Below, in pieces: positions 36,426 through 44,585 of a DNA stretch of 64,000 nucleotides; position 1 is the stretch's first letter; every line of letters begins with the position of its first letter. Under the pieces are notes generated by a model. That model was given only the letters and a program-made list of their open reading frames with translations, had not been told where the DNA came from and searched no databases. Source of the DNA: Fimenecus sp045631225 (GTDB lineage Bacteria; Bacillota; Clostridia; Oscillospirales; Acutalibacteraceae); the NCBI GenBank assembly GCA_045631225.1, contig JAZQUG010000010.1, positions 30,348 to 94,347 of the forward strand, read 5' to 3'. Made by a program: the position numbers and the translations under genes.

Positions 36426-36992
36426 GTGAAAAAAGGTTTAATTGTTATTGTTGCAATAGTTGCAGTAATTGCAATTATTGGCGGAAGTTTAGTATCAACA
36501 TATAATGGTCTTGTTGACAAACAGGCAAATGTAGAGAACGCTGATGCACAGATACAGGTTCAGCTTCAGAGAAGAGCTGATTTGATTCCTAACCTTGTAA
36601 ACACAGTTAAAGCATATGCATCACATGAGAAAGATGTCTATACAGCACTTGCTGATGCTCGTGCAAAGCTCAATTCAGCAGCTAATCCAGAAGAATATAA
36701 AGAAGCAACAGACAGCTTTGATTCTGCACTTTCACGACTTTTAGTTGTTGTTGAAAATTATCCTGAACTTAAAGCTGATAAGAATTTTGTTGCATTACAG
36801 GATGAACTTGCAGGTACTGAAAACAGACTTTCAACTGCAAGGAAGGATTATAATGATATTGCAACAGATTATAATGCATCTATCAAAAAATTCCCAACTG
36901 TAATTTTTGCAGGAATGCTTGGATTTGAAAAAGTTGATTTGTTTGAGGCTTCAAGTGAGTCACAGACAGTTCCAACAGTTGATTTTGAATAA
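36426..36992 (+). CDS. LemA family protein
   Basis: About 188 residues: one N-terminal transmembrane helix (LIVIVAIVAVIAIIGGSLV) and a long helical bundle with the LemA signature VQLQRRADLIPNLVNTVKAYA and ARKDYNDIATDYN near the end. LemA proteins face outside the membrane and have no firm function. They often sit beside TPM-domain proteins, as here, suggesting a membrane-stress role. The start is GTG at 36426, with AAGGTG six bases before it. Confidence 0.9.
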   Translation: MKKGLIVIVAIVAVIAIIGGSLVSTYNGLVDKQANVENADAQIQVQLQRRADLIPNLVNTVKAYASHEKDVYTALADARAKLNSAANPEEYKEATDSFDSALSRLLVVVENYPELKADKNFVALQDELAGTENRLSTARKDYNDIATDYNASIKKFPTVIFAGMLGFEKVDLFEASSESQTVPTVDFE

Positions 36993-37003
36993 TTAATGAA
37001 GAT

Positions 37004-37834
37004 ATGAAAAAGATTTTTGCACTTTTATGTGCCATTGGGTTAATAATTTCTCTGTCTTTTTCATCCTTGGCTATCAATATTCCTGAGCCTACAAATGATT
37101 TTTTTGTAAACGACTTTGCTGGTGTTATAAGTGAAGAAGATGAGCAGAAAATTATGAAAATCGGCGCCGATTTGTATTCGCAGACTTCAGCACAGATTAT
37201 TGTTGTAACAGTTAATTCACTCGACGGAAATGAAGTAAACGACTACGCTCTTGAATTAGGTCGAGAATGGGGAGTAGGAAGCAGGGAAACCAATAATGGT
37301 GTTGTGCTTTTACTGTCTGTAAATGACAGAGAAGTTACAATTCAGGTGGGCTACGGGCTTGAAGGTTGTCTTACGGATGCAGGAACAGGTAGAATTCTTG
37401 ATGATTATGCAATTCCATATTTAAGTAATAATGATTTTTCAACAGGACTTCTTGAGGCATACAAGGCGATTGTGGGTGATGTGTGTACTGAATATGGCGT
37501 AGAGCTTAATCCGGATTATCAGATTACCTATGATGATTATGATTATCACTATTCAAATGATTTAAGTGATGCTGATGATTTTGGAAGTATAATGATTTTT
37601 GCAACTGCACTTGTATTAGTATTGCTTATCCTTTTTATCAGTAAGCATGCAGGTGGAGGCTCCGATGATTCTGACTACGGTGGCGGAACATACACCGGAG
37701 GAAGAGGCTATCGTGGTACAACATTCTACGGCGGATTTTCAGGTGGCTCAAGAGGTGGATTCTCCGGTGGCGGAGGAGGTTTCCGTGGAGGCGGTGGCTC
37801 CTTTGGCGGAGGCGGAGCATCACGAGGTTTTTAA
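37004..37834 (+). CDS. TPM-domain (YgcG-like) membrane protein
   Basis: 276 residues. A signal peptide or helix at residues 1-22 is followed by a TPM domain (TLP18.3/Psb32/MOLO-1, about 30-150; VNDFAGVISEEDEQKI, GVVLLLSVNDREVTIQVGYGLEG), a second transmembrane helix (about 190-210), and a Gly-rich tail with GGFSGGGGGFRGGGGSFGGG. The orientation puts the TPM domain outside the cell and the Gly-rich tail inside. It is paired with LemA 11 bases upstream, a very common couple. The function is unproven; related proteins are linked to membrane or photosystem quality control. Confidence 0.88.
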   Translation: MKKIFALLCAIGLIISLSFSSLAINIPEPTNDFFVNDFAGVISEEDEQKIMKIGADLYSQTSAQIIVVTVNSLDGNEVNDYALELGREWGVGSRETNNGVVLLLSVNDREVTIQVGYGLEGCLTDAGTGRILDDYAIPYLSNNDFSTGLLEAYKAIVGDVCTEYGVELNPDYQITYDDYDYHYSNDLSDADDFGSIMIFATALVLVLLILFISKHAGGGSDDSDYGGGTYTGGRGYRGTTFYGGFSGGSRGGFSGGGGGFRGGGGSFGGGGASRGF

Positions 37835-37837
37835 TTT

Positions 37838-38425
37838 ATGAGAGTATTTGATTTTGACAATACAATTTATGATGGTGAAAGTATATTTGATATTTTTCTT
37901 TATTTTTTAAAGAAGGATTTTAAAACTATCATAAAATTTGCACCAAAATTTATAAAAGATTTTATCCGATATAAGTTTGATAAAATCACCGTTGTTGAAG
38001 CAATGGAGAGTTATGGTGCTGCATTTAAAGAGTATTGTCAGAAATACGATAATATCTATGATGAATTTGAAAAATTCTGGGATTTGAATGAGCATAAAGT
38101 TAAAAGCTTTTATTCGCAGATTCAGGATGAAGATGATATTGTTGTTTCAGGATGTCCGTATTGCCTTTTGAAGATTATATGTGACCGTATCGGGATTAAG
38201 CATTATATCGGTTCTGATATTGACCCCATAAAAGGTGAAATTAACAGTATTTGTTATAAAGAACATAAGGTTGAAGTATTTCGTTCAGTTTACGGTGATG
38301 TTGTTATTGACGATTTTTATACAGACTCAATGGCAGATAAACCGATGATGGATATTTCAAGAAACGTTTTTATGGTTGATGGTAATAAGATTACGCAAAC
38401 AAAAAAAGACGGTGTTACAATTTAA
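37838..38425 (+). CDS. HAD-family phosphatase-like protein
   Basis: 195-residue cytoplasmic protein with the HAD nucleophile motif FDFDNTIYDGES at residues 4-15 (DXDXT, first Asp as nucleophile), an alpha-helical cap of about 60 residues, motif II VVSGCP and motif IV VVIDDFYTDSMAD. The shape fits HAD subfamily IB (PSP-like), which act on phosphoserine, phosphoglycerol or lipid head groups; the substrate cannot be stated. Three bases separate it from the TPM gene, and rnpB follows at once. Confidence 0.82.
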   Translation: MRVFDFDNTIYDGESIFDIFLYFLKKDFKTIIKFAPKFIKDFIRYKFDKITVVEAMESYGAAFKEYCQKYDNIYDEFEKFWDLNEHKVKSFYSQIQDEDDIVVSGCPYCLLKIICDRIGIKHYIGSDIDPIKGEINSICYKEHKVEVFRSVYGDVVIDDFYTDSMADKPMMDISRNVFMVDGNKITQTKKDGVTI

Positions 38426-38432
38426 TAATTAA

Positions 38433-38761
38433 TGAGTAAGTTGGGCAGTTGCGTAAGTTTTTACTTATGAGGAAAGTCCGAGCATCATACAGCAGGGTAA
38501 CGGCTAACGGCCGCCGAGGGTGACCTTAGGGAAAGTGCATAGAGAATAACCGCCGTTTTATTACGGTAAGGGTGGAAAGGTGAGGTAAGAGCTCACCGGC
38601 GTTGCAGAGATGTAACGGCCGAGCAAACCCTACCCGATGCAACATCGACTGGAGTTGTCAGCTGGGCAGATACTCCGAAAGATGGCTTCAGGTATGTGGC
38701 AACACATATCGCAGATAGATAATTGCCTTACACGACAGAACTCGGCTTACAGATTTACTCA
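38433..38761 (+). ncRNA. rnpB: RNase P RNA (type A)
   Basis: Catalytic RNA of RNase P, which trims tRNA 5' ends. The ends pair (TGAGTAA with TTACTCA). The conserved core is visible: GAGGAAAGTCCGAGC near the 5' end, the AGAGAATAACCGCC...GGTAAGGGTGGAAAGG segments, and ACAGAACTCGGCTTACAG near the 3' end. At about 329 bases with these stems it fits the ancestral A type rather than the Bacillus B type. Confidence 0.95.
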
Positions 38762-38766
38762 TTTTT

Positions 38767-38804
38767 ATAACAGAGTGTAGTTTATTTCACTCTGTTATTT
38801 TTTT
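38767..38804 (+). terminator. terminator of rnpB
   Basis: ATAACAGAGTG and CACTCTGTTAT form an 11-bp stem followed by seven T. Confidence 0.92.
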
Positions 38805-38908
38805 GTTTCTAAACAACATTTTTCTTATATTGCGTCGTCTGTAATGTATATTTTTATTGACAAATCTAAAAATTATTTTTAAAATGTAAATATGGGAGGT
38901 TGATTATT

Positions 38909-40213
38909 ATGAAAAGAGTTTTAATTGCTGTTTTAACAATTGCTATTATGTTTTCAATAGCTGTAATTCCTGCATCTGCTTGTACAGGTTCAGGTGATGA
39001 TTTACAGGTCAGACCTGTTAATAAAAACAACTTTGTAACAGACTATCCATACGTTTTTGTTCATGGTATGGGTGGTTGGGGACCATCAAATCAGTTCTAT
39101 GCATTGTCACCATATTGGGGCGGTGGACTTTCTCTTTCTGATACAGATTTCATTAAAATGCTTAATGAACAGGGTGTTGAAGCTTATGCTGCAGAAGTAG
39201 GACCATTGAACAGTGCGTGGGACAGAGCTTGTGAGCTTTATGCACAGTTAACAGGAACTGTTGTTGATTATGGTGAAGCACATTCAAAAGCACATAACCA
39301 TGACAGATATGGCTTCACTTACGAAGGCCACGCTTTAATGGGTGAGCCTTGGAATCCAAGTGATAAGATTAACCTTGTCGGACATTCATTCGGTGGCGAA
39401 ACAATAAGATTGTTTACATCATTGATGGCATTTGGTTGTGAAGAAGAAATTGCTATGTCAGGTGACGATGTCAGTCCTTTGTTCAAAGGCGGAAATGATA
39501 GTGTACATTCTTGTATAACACTTTCAAGCCCTCACAACGGAACTCAGGTTGCAAATATTCTTTATGACCCGGGTTATCCACTTTACGGAGTTTGTTTCCT
39601 CTATAATGTAATTGGTTCAACTCTCGGTAATAATTTCCTTGTTTTTTCACTTCAGATGAGTCATTTCGGGCTTACTCCAAAACAAGGTGAGTATCGTGCA
39701 AATATTAATATGCAAAGCGTTACGGACTATTATTATGCAGAAGATAACTGTTACTATGATCTGACTATCAGAGGTGCAAAAGAACTTAATGAAAAGATTA
39801 AGCTTGTACCAAATACATATTATTATTCATACAGCACTTCGGCAACAGATGAGCTTTTTGAAGGTGGTCCACAGATTATAAATCAAACTGTAACACCTAT
39901 TTTCTATATTTCATCAGGTATGATGTTGTTATCCGAGGGTAAAACATACGATGGAGTTACAATTGAAGGTAACTGGGCTGCTCATGATGGTATTGTTCCG
40001 CTTGCAAGTGCTCTGTATCCTGATTGTGATGCTGAAACTGCTAAAAGCTATGAAGAAAGCATAGCTAATGGAGAAACTATTGAACCAGGCAGATGGTATT
40101 ATATGGAAACACTTGAGGGAACTGACCATTTTGATTTCTGTGGTACAAGAGATTATCCGACATCATATGATGATTTCTATTTCTCAGTAGTAGAGGTTGC
40201 AAACAGCAGATAA
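38909..40213 (+). CDS. secreted lipase (alpha/beta hydrolase)
   Basis: Exported lipase of about 434 residues with a signal peptide ending near ASA-C (residue about 25). The oxyanion region is YVFVHGMGGWGP and the nucleophile elbow INLVGHSFGGETIR. A later Asp (AAHDGIVPLASA) and a His in GTDHFDF are good candidates for the rest of the triad. The HDRYG and DKINLVGHS context resembles the Zn-binding staphylococcal/Geobacillus lipase family. GGGAGG lies nine bases before the ATG. It stands alone after rnpB; it probably releases fatty acids outside the cell. Confidence 0.85.
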   Translation: MKRVLIAVLTIAIMFSIAVIPASACTGSGDDLQVRPVNKNNFVTDYPYVFVHGMGGWGPSNQFYALSPYWGGGLSLSDTDFIKMLNEQGVEAYAAEVGPLNSAWDRACELYAQLTGTVVDYGEAHSKAHNHDRYGFTYEGHALMGEPWNPSDKINLVGHSFGGETIRLFTSLMAFGCEEEIAMSGDDVSPLFKGGNDSVHSCITLSSPHNGTQVANILYDPGYPLYGVCFLYNVIGSTLGNNFLVFSLQMSHFGLTPKQGEYRANINMQSVTDYYYAEDNCYYDLTIRGAKELNEKIKLVPNTYYYSYSTSATDELFEGGPQIINQTVTPIFYISSGMMLLSEGKTYDGVTIEGNWAAHDGIVPLASALYPDCDAETAKSYEESIANGETIEPGRWYYMETLEGTDHFDFCGTRDYPTSYDDFYFSVVEVANSR

Positions 40214-40261
40214 AATTTAACAGAATAAATTAAAGACCATATAATGTGTTGAGGTGATTTT

Positions 40262-40606
40262 ATGCTCGATTCAATTATATGGTCTGTTTTTGTTTTACTG
40301 ATACTTTTCGGAACTGTTGCATTTTGTTATATGATTATGTTAAAATTATTAGTACCGAAACAAAAAGAAGATTATTATGTTATAATTCCTTGTGATAAAT
40401 CATCAACACAGATTCGTAAGAAAGCATATGGTTTGAGGATGAGATTGAGTATTTTCGGTGAAGATATTCACAGCAAAATCGTTGTTCTCGATTACGGTAT
40501 TGATGACGATGAAAAAGAGCAGCTTTTGGAAATTTGCAGGGAATGTAATGGCATATATTATGTGAAAAACGATTATTTAAAGGATTATTTTGATGGAAGA
40601 CTTTGA
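40262..40606 (+). CDS. small membrane protein of unknown function
   Basis: 114 residues: one N-terminal helix (SIIWSVFVLLILFGTVAFCYMIMLKLL) followed by a cytoplasmic domain of about 80 residues (YYVIIPCDKSSTQIRKKAYGLRMRLSIFGEDIHSKIVVLDYG). GAGGTG lies six bases before the ATG. Its end overlaps the start of recD2 by 14 bases, so the two genes are coupled. I do not recognise the family. The soluble part alternates strand and helix, like a small alpha/beta fold. Confidence 0.75.
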   Translation: MLDSIIWSVFVLLILFGTVAFCYMIMLKLLVPKQKEDYYVIIPCDKSSTQIRKKAYGLRMRLSIFGEDIHSKIVVLDYGIDDDEKEQLLEICRECNGIYYVKNDYLKDYFDGRL

Positions 40607-42794
40607 AACAAAAATCAAGTTAAAAGGAACAGTGACAGACATAACTTATCGTAATGATGTTAACAGTTATACTGTTTTTGCTGTTGATACAGGTGAAGAA
40701 GAACTTACAGTTGTCGGCACAGCACCTGATTTAAAATTAGGTGACAAAGTTGAGCTTATTGGTGATTATGTTTACCATTCTGTTTACGGAAGACAGTTTA
40801 AAGCTCAGTTCTGTAATGCACTTTTGCCTGAAACTGTTGAGGATTTGTACCATTATCTTGCAAGTGGTGTTATAAAAGGAATCCGTGAGTCAACTGCTTT
40901 AAAAATTATTGATAAATTTCAAGATAAAACCTTTGATATTCTTGAAAATGAACCTGAAAGACTTGCCGAAATTAAAGGTATCTCACTTGAAAAGGCAAAA
41001 AAAATCGGAAAAGAATACAGTCGTCAATCATCAACAAGAGCTCTGATTATCAACTTGTCAAAATATGGACTTAATACCAATGAGTGTCTGATGGCATATG
41101 ATAAATTCGGAAATAGTGCTATTGATATGATTGAGAATAATCCATACATATTGTGTGAAGGTGAAAAAAGAATTTCTTTTGAACGTGCAGAACAAATTGC
41201 AGAATTGTTACCGAGAAAACCTGAATCAAAATTTCGAACAGAAGCGGGAATTCTTTATGTTATAAGACACAATTATAACAATGGTCATACTTGTCTTCCG
41301 CTTGACAAAATATTTGAACCGTCAGGTAGCTTGTTAAATGAAACAAGAGAAAATATTGAAATATCTGTTGATAATCTTATTAAGAGTAACAGAGTCGTTA
41401 TTGAAAAAATTGATAACAGAGATTTTGTATTTTTACCTGAAGCTTTTCATGCAGAAAAAGGAATTGCTAACAGACTCAAGGTGTTACTTAAGTTTCCACC
41501 TGAAAATCCTATTGATCCTGCCGCTCATATCGGTAAAATTGAAAAATCCTGCAACATTGAGTTTGCTCAATTGCAAAAAGAAGCTATTATAACCGCTGTT
41601 AATAAAGGTGTTCTTATTCTGACGGGTGGTCCCGGTACAGGTAAAACAACAACTCTTAACGGAATTATCAATATGTTTGAAAAAGATTTTCTCCATATTG
41701 CTCTTTGTGCACCGACAGGTCGAGCAGCACAGAGAATGACTGAAACCACAGGCAGAACTGCTACAACTATCCACAGACTTTTAGAGGTTGAATGGGGAGA
41801 GGGTGATAAGCCTGTTTTCAAGAGAAATCTTCGTAATCCTCTTGATTGTCAGGCAATTATTGTTGATGAGATGTCGATGGTTGATATTTTTCTTTTTTCA
41901 AGTCTTTTAGATGCCTTGCCATTCGGTTGCAGACTTATAATGGTTGGTGACAGTGACCAGCTACCGTCTGTAAGTCCGGGAAATGTTCTTAAAGATTTAA
42001 TTGAAAGTGGTCTTATACCTGTTGTTCAGTTGAAGGAAATTTTCCGTCAATCATTGGAAAGCAACATTGTTAAAAATGCTCACGCTATTGTGAACGGTGA
42101 AAAAATACATACGGATAATAAGGATGGAGATTTTTATCTGCTTCAACGAACATTTCCTTTGGATGCTGTCCGTACCATTAAAGAGCTTATAACAACAAGA
42201 TTGCCGAACGCATACTCGTTTGACCCTGCAACACAGATTCAGGTTCTTTGTCCGTCAAAAAAAGGTGATACGGGAACATTTAATCTGAACGTTGTTTTAC
42301 AAGAGGCAATTAATCCGCCATCGCAGGATAAGAAAGAATATAATACGGGTTATCGACTGTTCCGTGAGGGTGATAAGGTTATGCAAACCCGTAACAATTA
42401 CAATATTCATTGGGAGTCCCGTGATGATGAGGGTGACGGAATATTTAACGGAGATATTGGTTTTATTGAAACCATTGATATGCGTCGTGATGTAATTATA
42501 ATTGATTTTGCAGGTAAAAGAGCAACTTATTCTAAAGAACAGCTTCAGGAAATCGAACTTGCATATGCTGTAACAGTACATAAGAGTCAGGGTAGTGAGT
42601 TCGATGCTGTTGTTATGCCTGTTATTTCAGTAAACAGTCGTCTTTGCTATAGAAATCTTTTATATACAGCAGTTACGAGAGCAAAGAAATTGCTTATTCT
42701 TGTCGGTACAACAGGATGTCTTAACAGTATGATTGAGAATAATAAAACTCAGTTGAGATATTCTTCATTAAAACATTTTTTGCTTGACAATTGA
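40593..42794 (+). CDS. recD2: RecD2 (RecD-like) DNA helicase
   Basis: ATP-dependent 5'-3' SF1B helicase involved in DNA repair, without a RecBC partner. It has an N-terminal OB-like and helix-hairpin-helix region (residues about 1-200, including GVIKGIRESTALKII and LAEIKGISLEKAKKIG) that marks the RecD2 type. Helicase motifs follow: Walker A LTGGPGTGKTTTLNGI, motif Ia ALCAPTGRAAQRM, Walker B IIVDEMSMVD, QLPSVSPGNVLKD, and the UvrD-like C-terminal AYAVTVHKSQGSEFDAVVMP and YTAVTRAKKLLILVG. About 733 residues. The ATG at 40593 is preferred over TTG three bases earlier. Confidence 0.93.
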   Translation: MEDFETKIKLKGTVTDITYRNDVNSYTVFAVDTGEEELTVVGTAPDLKLGDKVELIGDYVYHSVYGRQFKAQFCNALLPETVEDLYHYLASGVIKGIRESTALKIIDKFQDKTFDILENEPERLAEIKGISLEKAKKIGKEYSRQSSTRALIINLSKYGLNTNECLMAYDKFGNSAIDMIENNPYILCEGEKRISFERAEQIAELLPRKPESKFRTEAGILYVIRHNYNNGHTCLPLDKIFEPSGSLLNETRENIEISVDNLIKSNRVVIEKIDNRDFVFLPEAFHAEKGIANRLKVLLKFPPENPIDPAAHIGKIEKSCNIEFAQLQKEAIITAVNKGVLILTGGPGTGKTTTLNGIINMFEKDFLHIALCAPTGRAAQRMTETTGRTATTIHRLLEVEWGEGDKPVFKRNLRNPLDCQAIIVDEMSMVDIFLFSSLLDALPFGCRLIMVGDSDQLPSVSPGNVLKDLIESGLIPVVQLKEIFRQSLESNIVKNAHAIVNGEKIHTDNKDGDFYLLQRTFPLDAVRTIKELITTRLPNAYSFDPATQIQVLCPSKKGDTGTFNLNVVLQEAINPPSQDKKEYNTGYRLFREGDKVMQTRNNYNIHWESRDDEGDGIFNGDIGFIETIDMRRDVIIIDFAGKRATYSKEQLQEIELAYAVTVHKSQGSEFDAVVMPVISVNSRLCYRNLLYTAVTRAKKLLILVGTTGCLNSMIENNKTQLRYSSLKHFLLDN

Positions 42795-42811
42795 TTTGTC
42801 AGGTGTATAAT
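42784..42811 (+). promoter_or_regulatory. promoter of the TPP riboswitch-thiT unit
   Basis: TTGACA (42784-42789), a 16-base spacer and TATAAT (42806-42811), both perfect hexamers, overlapping the recD2 stop codon. Confidence 0.88.
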
Positions 42812-42829
42812 GTAATCAAGCCAAGTAAA

Positions 42830-42921
42830 TATAGTATGGGTGCTGACGGTAAGTCGGCTGAGATTGAGGTTAATCCACCTCTGACCATTGAACCTGATAC
42901 GGATAATGCCGGCGTAGGAAA
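42830..42921 (+). promoter_or_regulatory. TPP riboswitch (THI element)
   Basis: The conserved thi-box parts are present in order: GGGTGCTGACGG, GTCGGCTGAGATT, a variable P3 stem (GAGGT...ACCTC), ACCATTGAACCTGATACGG, ATAATGCCGGCGTAGGAA. It binds thiamine pyrophosphate. A terminator hairpin follows at 42928-42963, so high TPP should stop transcription before thiT. Confidence 0.95.
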
Positions 42922-42927
42922 TTTTTC

Positions 42928-42963
42928 ATTCAGCCACGCTCGAGTCCTTGGCTGAATTTTTTT
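42928..42963 (+). terminator. riboswitch-controlled terminator before thiT
   Basis: ATTCAGCCA and TGGCTGAAT form a perfect 9-bp stem followed by seven T, immediately after the TPP aptamer. Confidence 0.9.
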
Positions 42964-42982
42964 ATTTGGAGGTAAAAAGAGA

Positions 42983-43639
42983 ATGAAAAAGAAAAATCTA
43001 TATTGGTTGGTGGAAAGTGCAGTGATGATTGCACTTGCAGCAGTGTTGGAGCTCGTTGCAAAAATGATTATTCCTGAAATGCCTTTTGGCGGACAGGTCA
43101 CAATTGTCAGTATGTTACCCGTTGTGCTTGTTGGTTGGAAGTATGGCATAGGAAACGGTCTCATTACAGGCTTTGTCTATTCACTTGTACAGATGGCATT
43201 AGGTGTTAAGACAATCAGTGGTCTTATTATGCCTGCATCTGAGGATTATTTAGGAAGTCTTGGAAATGTTGTTTTAATGTTCATTTTTGATTATATTGTT
43301 GCATATACTGTTCTTGGTTTAGGTGCTATGTATAAGAAAAAAATCAAAAATAACAGCATATCTCTCGGACTTGGTGCTTTTACAGCATTATCTTTAAGAT
43401 ATATTTCTCACATTATTTCAGGATATATTCTTTATGGTGCATGGGCAGAGTGGTTTTTCACACAGGACGGCTTTTACTCATGGGGACAGACAATTATGAA
43501 TACATTTACAGGTGATGCATTATCACTTGTATATTCGATTATATATAACGGATTTTATATGATTCCTGAAATTATAATTACAACAGTTGTGGCAGTCATT
43601 ATCGGCAAAATCCCACAGATAACAAAGACAAAAGTATAA
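42983..43639 (+). CDS. thiT: energy-coupling-factor thiamine transporter, S component ThiT
   Basis: Membrane thiamine-binding subunit that works with a shared ECF module to import thiamine. 218 residues with about six helices; the family pattern is seen in MIALAAVLELVAKMIIPEMPFGGQVTIVSMLPV, GFVYSLVQMALG and SLRYISHIISGYILYGAWA, which lines the thiamine site. No ECF ATPase genes are nearby, as usual for group II systems. The TPP riboswitch directly upstream confirms the substrate. GGAGG lies nine bases before the ATG. Confidence 0.95.
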   Translation: MKKKNLYWLVESAVMIALAAVLELVAKMIIPEMPFGGQVTIVSMLPVVLVGWKYGIGNGLITGFVYSLVQMALGVKTISGLIMPASEDYLGSLGNVVLMFIFDYIVAYTVLGLGAMYKKKIKNNSISLGLGAFTALSLRYISHIISGYILYGAWAEWFFTQDGFYSWGQTIMNTFTGDALSLVYSIIYNGFYMIPEIIITTVVAVIIGKIPQITKTKV

Positions 43640-43646
43640 AAAAATT

Positions 43647-43677
43647 ACTCCCTTGAGTTATTTTCAAGGGAGTTTTT
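43647..43677. terminator. bidirectional terminator between thiT and comM remnant
   Basis: ACTCCCTTGA and TCAAGGGAGT form a 10-bp stem with T residues on one side and A residues on the other, between convergent genes. Confidence 0.9.
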
Positions 43678-43680
43678 GTA

Positions 43681-44570
43681 TCATTCATCGAATCTTCTGT
43701 CAAAACTTCTGTATTGAATTGCTTCTGTGATATGGTGTGTTTCAATGATTTCGCAATTATCAAGGTCGGCAATTGTTCTTGCAATTCTCAAGACTTTATC
43801 ATAAGCTCTTGCTGAAAGTGATAATCTTTCAAATGCTGTTTTTAATATTGTTAAAGCGTTTTCACTCATCTGACAGAATTCTCTGGTGCTCACAGCATCC
43901 ATTTTAGCATTACAAGTAATTTTTGTACCCTCAAAACGCTTATGCTGAATTTCTCGTGCTTTTTCAACTCGTTTCTTTATTTCAGCAGAAGATTCAGCTT
44001 TGCTGTTACCTGAGAGATTCTCAAAATCAACGGGAGGTACATTAATGTGAATATCAAGTCTATCAATAAGTGGTCCGCTGACTCTGTTTAAATATCTTTG
44101 TGCCGCACCATGAGAGCAGGTGCACGGTCTTGTGGGATGACCATAATAACCGCAAGGACAAGGGTTCATGGCACAAATCATCATTACAGAGCATGGGTAT
44201 TGAAACTTAGCAGCTGCACGGGATATGCTGATAACACCATCCTCAATAGGTTGACGCAGTACCTCGAGTGTATTTCTTGTAAATTCAGGTAATTCATCAA
44301 GAAATAAGACACCGTTATGAGCTAATGAGACTTCACCTGGTCTTGGAATAGCACCACCGCCTGAAAGACCAGCAGGGGATACTGTGTGATGTGGTGAACG
44401 AAATGGCCTTGAGCGGATTAATGAAATACCGCTTGGTAATGCACCGGCAATTGAATAAATATTTGTGGTTTCGATTGACTCGTCAAATGTCATATCAGGC
44501 AAAATTGAAGGCATTCTCTTTGCAAGCATGCTTTTACCTGAACCCGGAGGTCCAACCATAAATTTGTTAT
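43681..44570 (-). pseudogene. comM: comM/yifB, 3' fragment (interrupted by mobile element)
   Basis: C-terminal part of the Mg-chelatase-like AAA+ protein ComM/YifB. It begins at KFMVGPPGSGKSMLAKR (Walker A) and continues with the Walker B region VLFLDELPEF, the PCPCGYYGHPTRPCTC cysteine motif and the C-terminal helical domain. The N-terminal part is at 52583-53239. Joining both across the element restores the reading frame through GHNKFMVGPPGSGK. In this split state neither half has both a complete N-terminal domain and the ATPase. A TTG at 44583 could start a short fused product but has no ribosome site. Confidence 0.92.
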
Positions 44571-44585
44571 AATACTTTGACAAGG

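Noticed and set aside
37638..37841. Short frames on both strands over the Gly-rich tail of the TPM protein
   Set aside because: Explained by GGC/GGA codon repeats of the real gene.
44571..44583. TTG at 44583 as a start for an active truncated ComM
   Set aside because: No ribosome site and the N-terminal domain would be missing; treated as the 3' fragment of a split gene.
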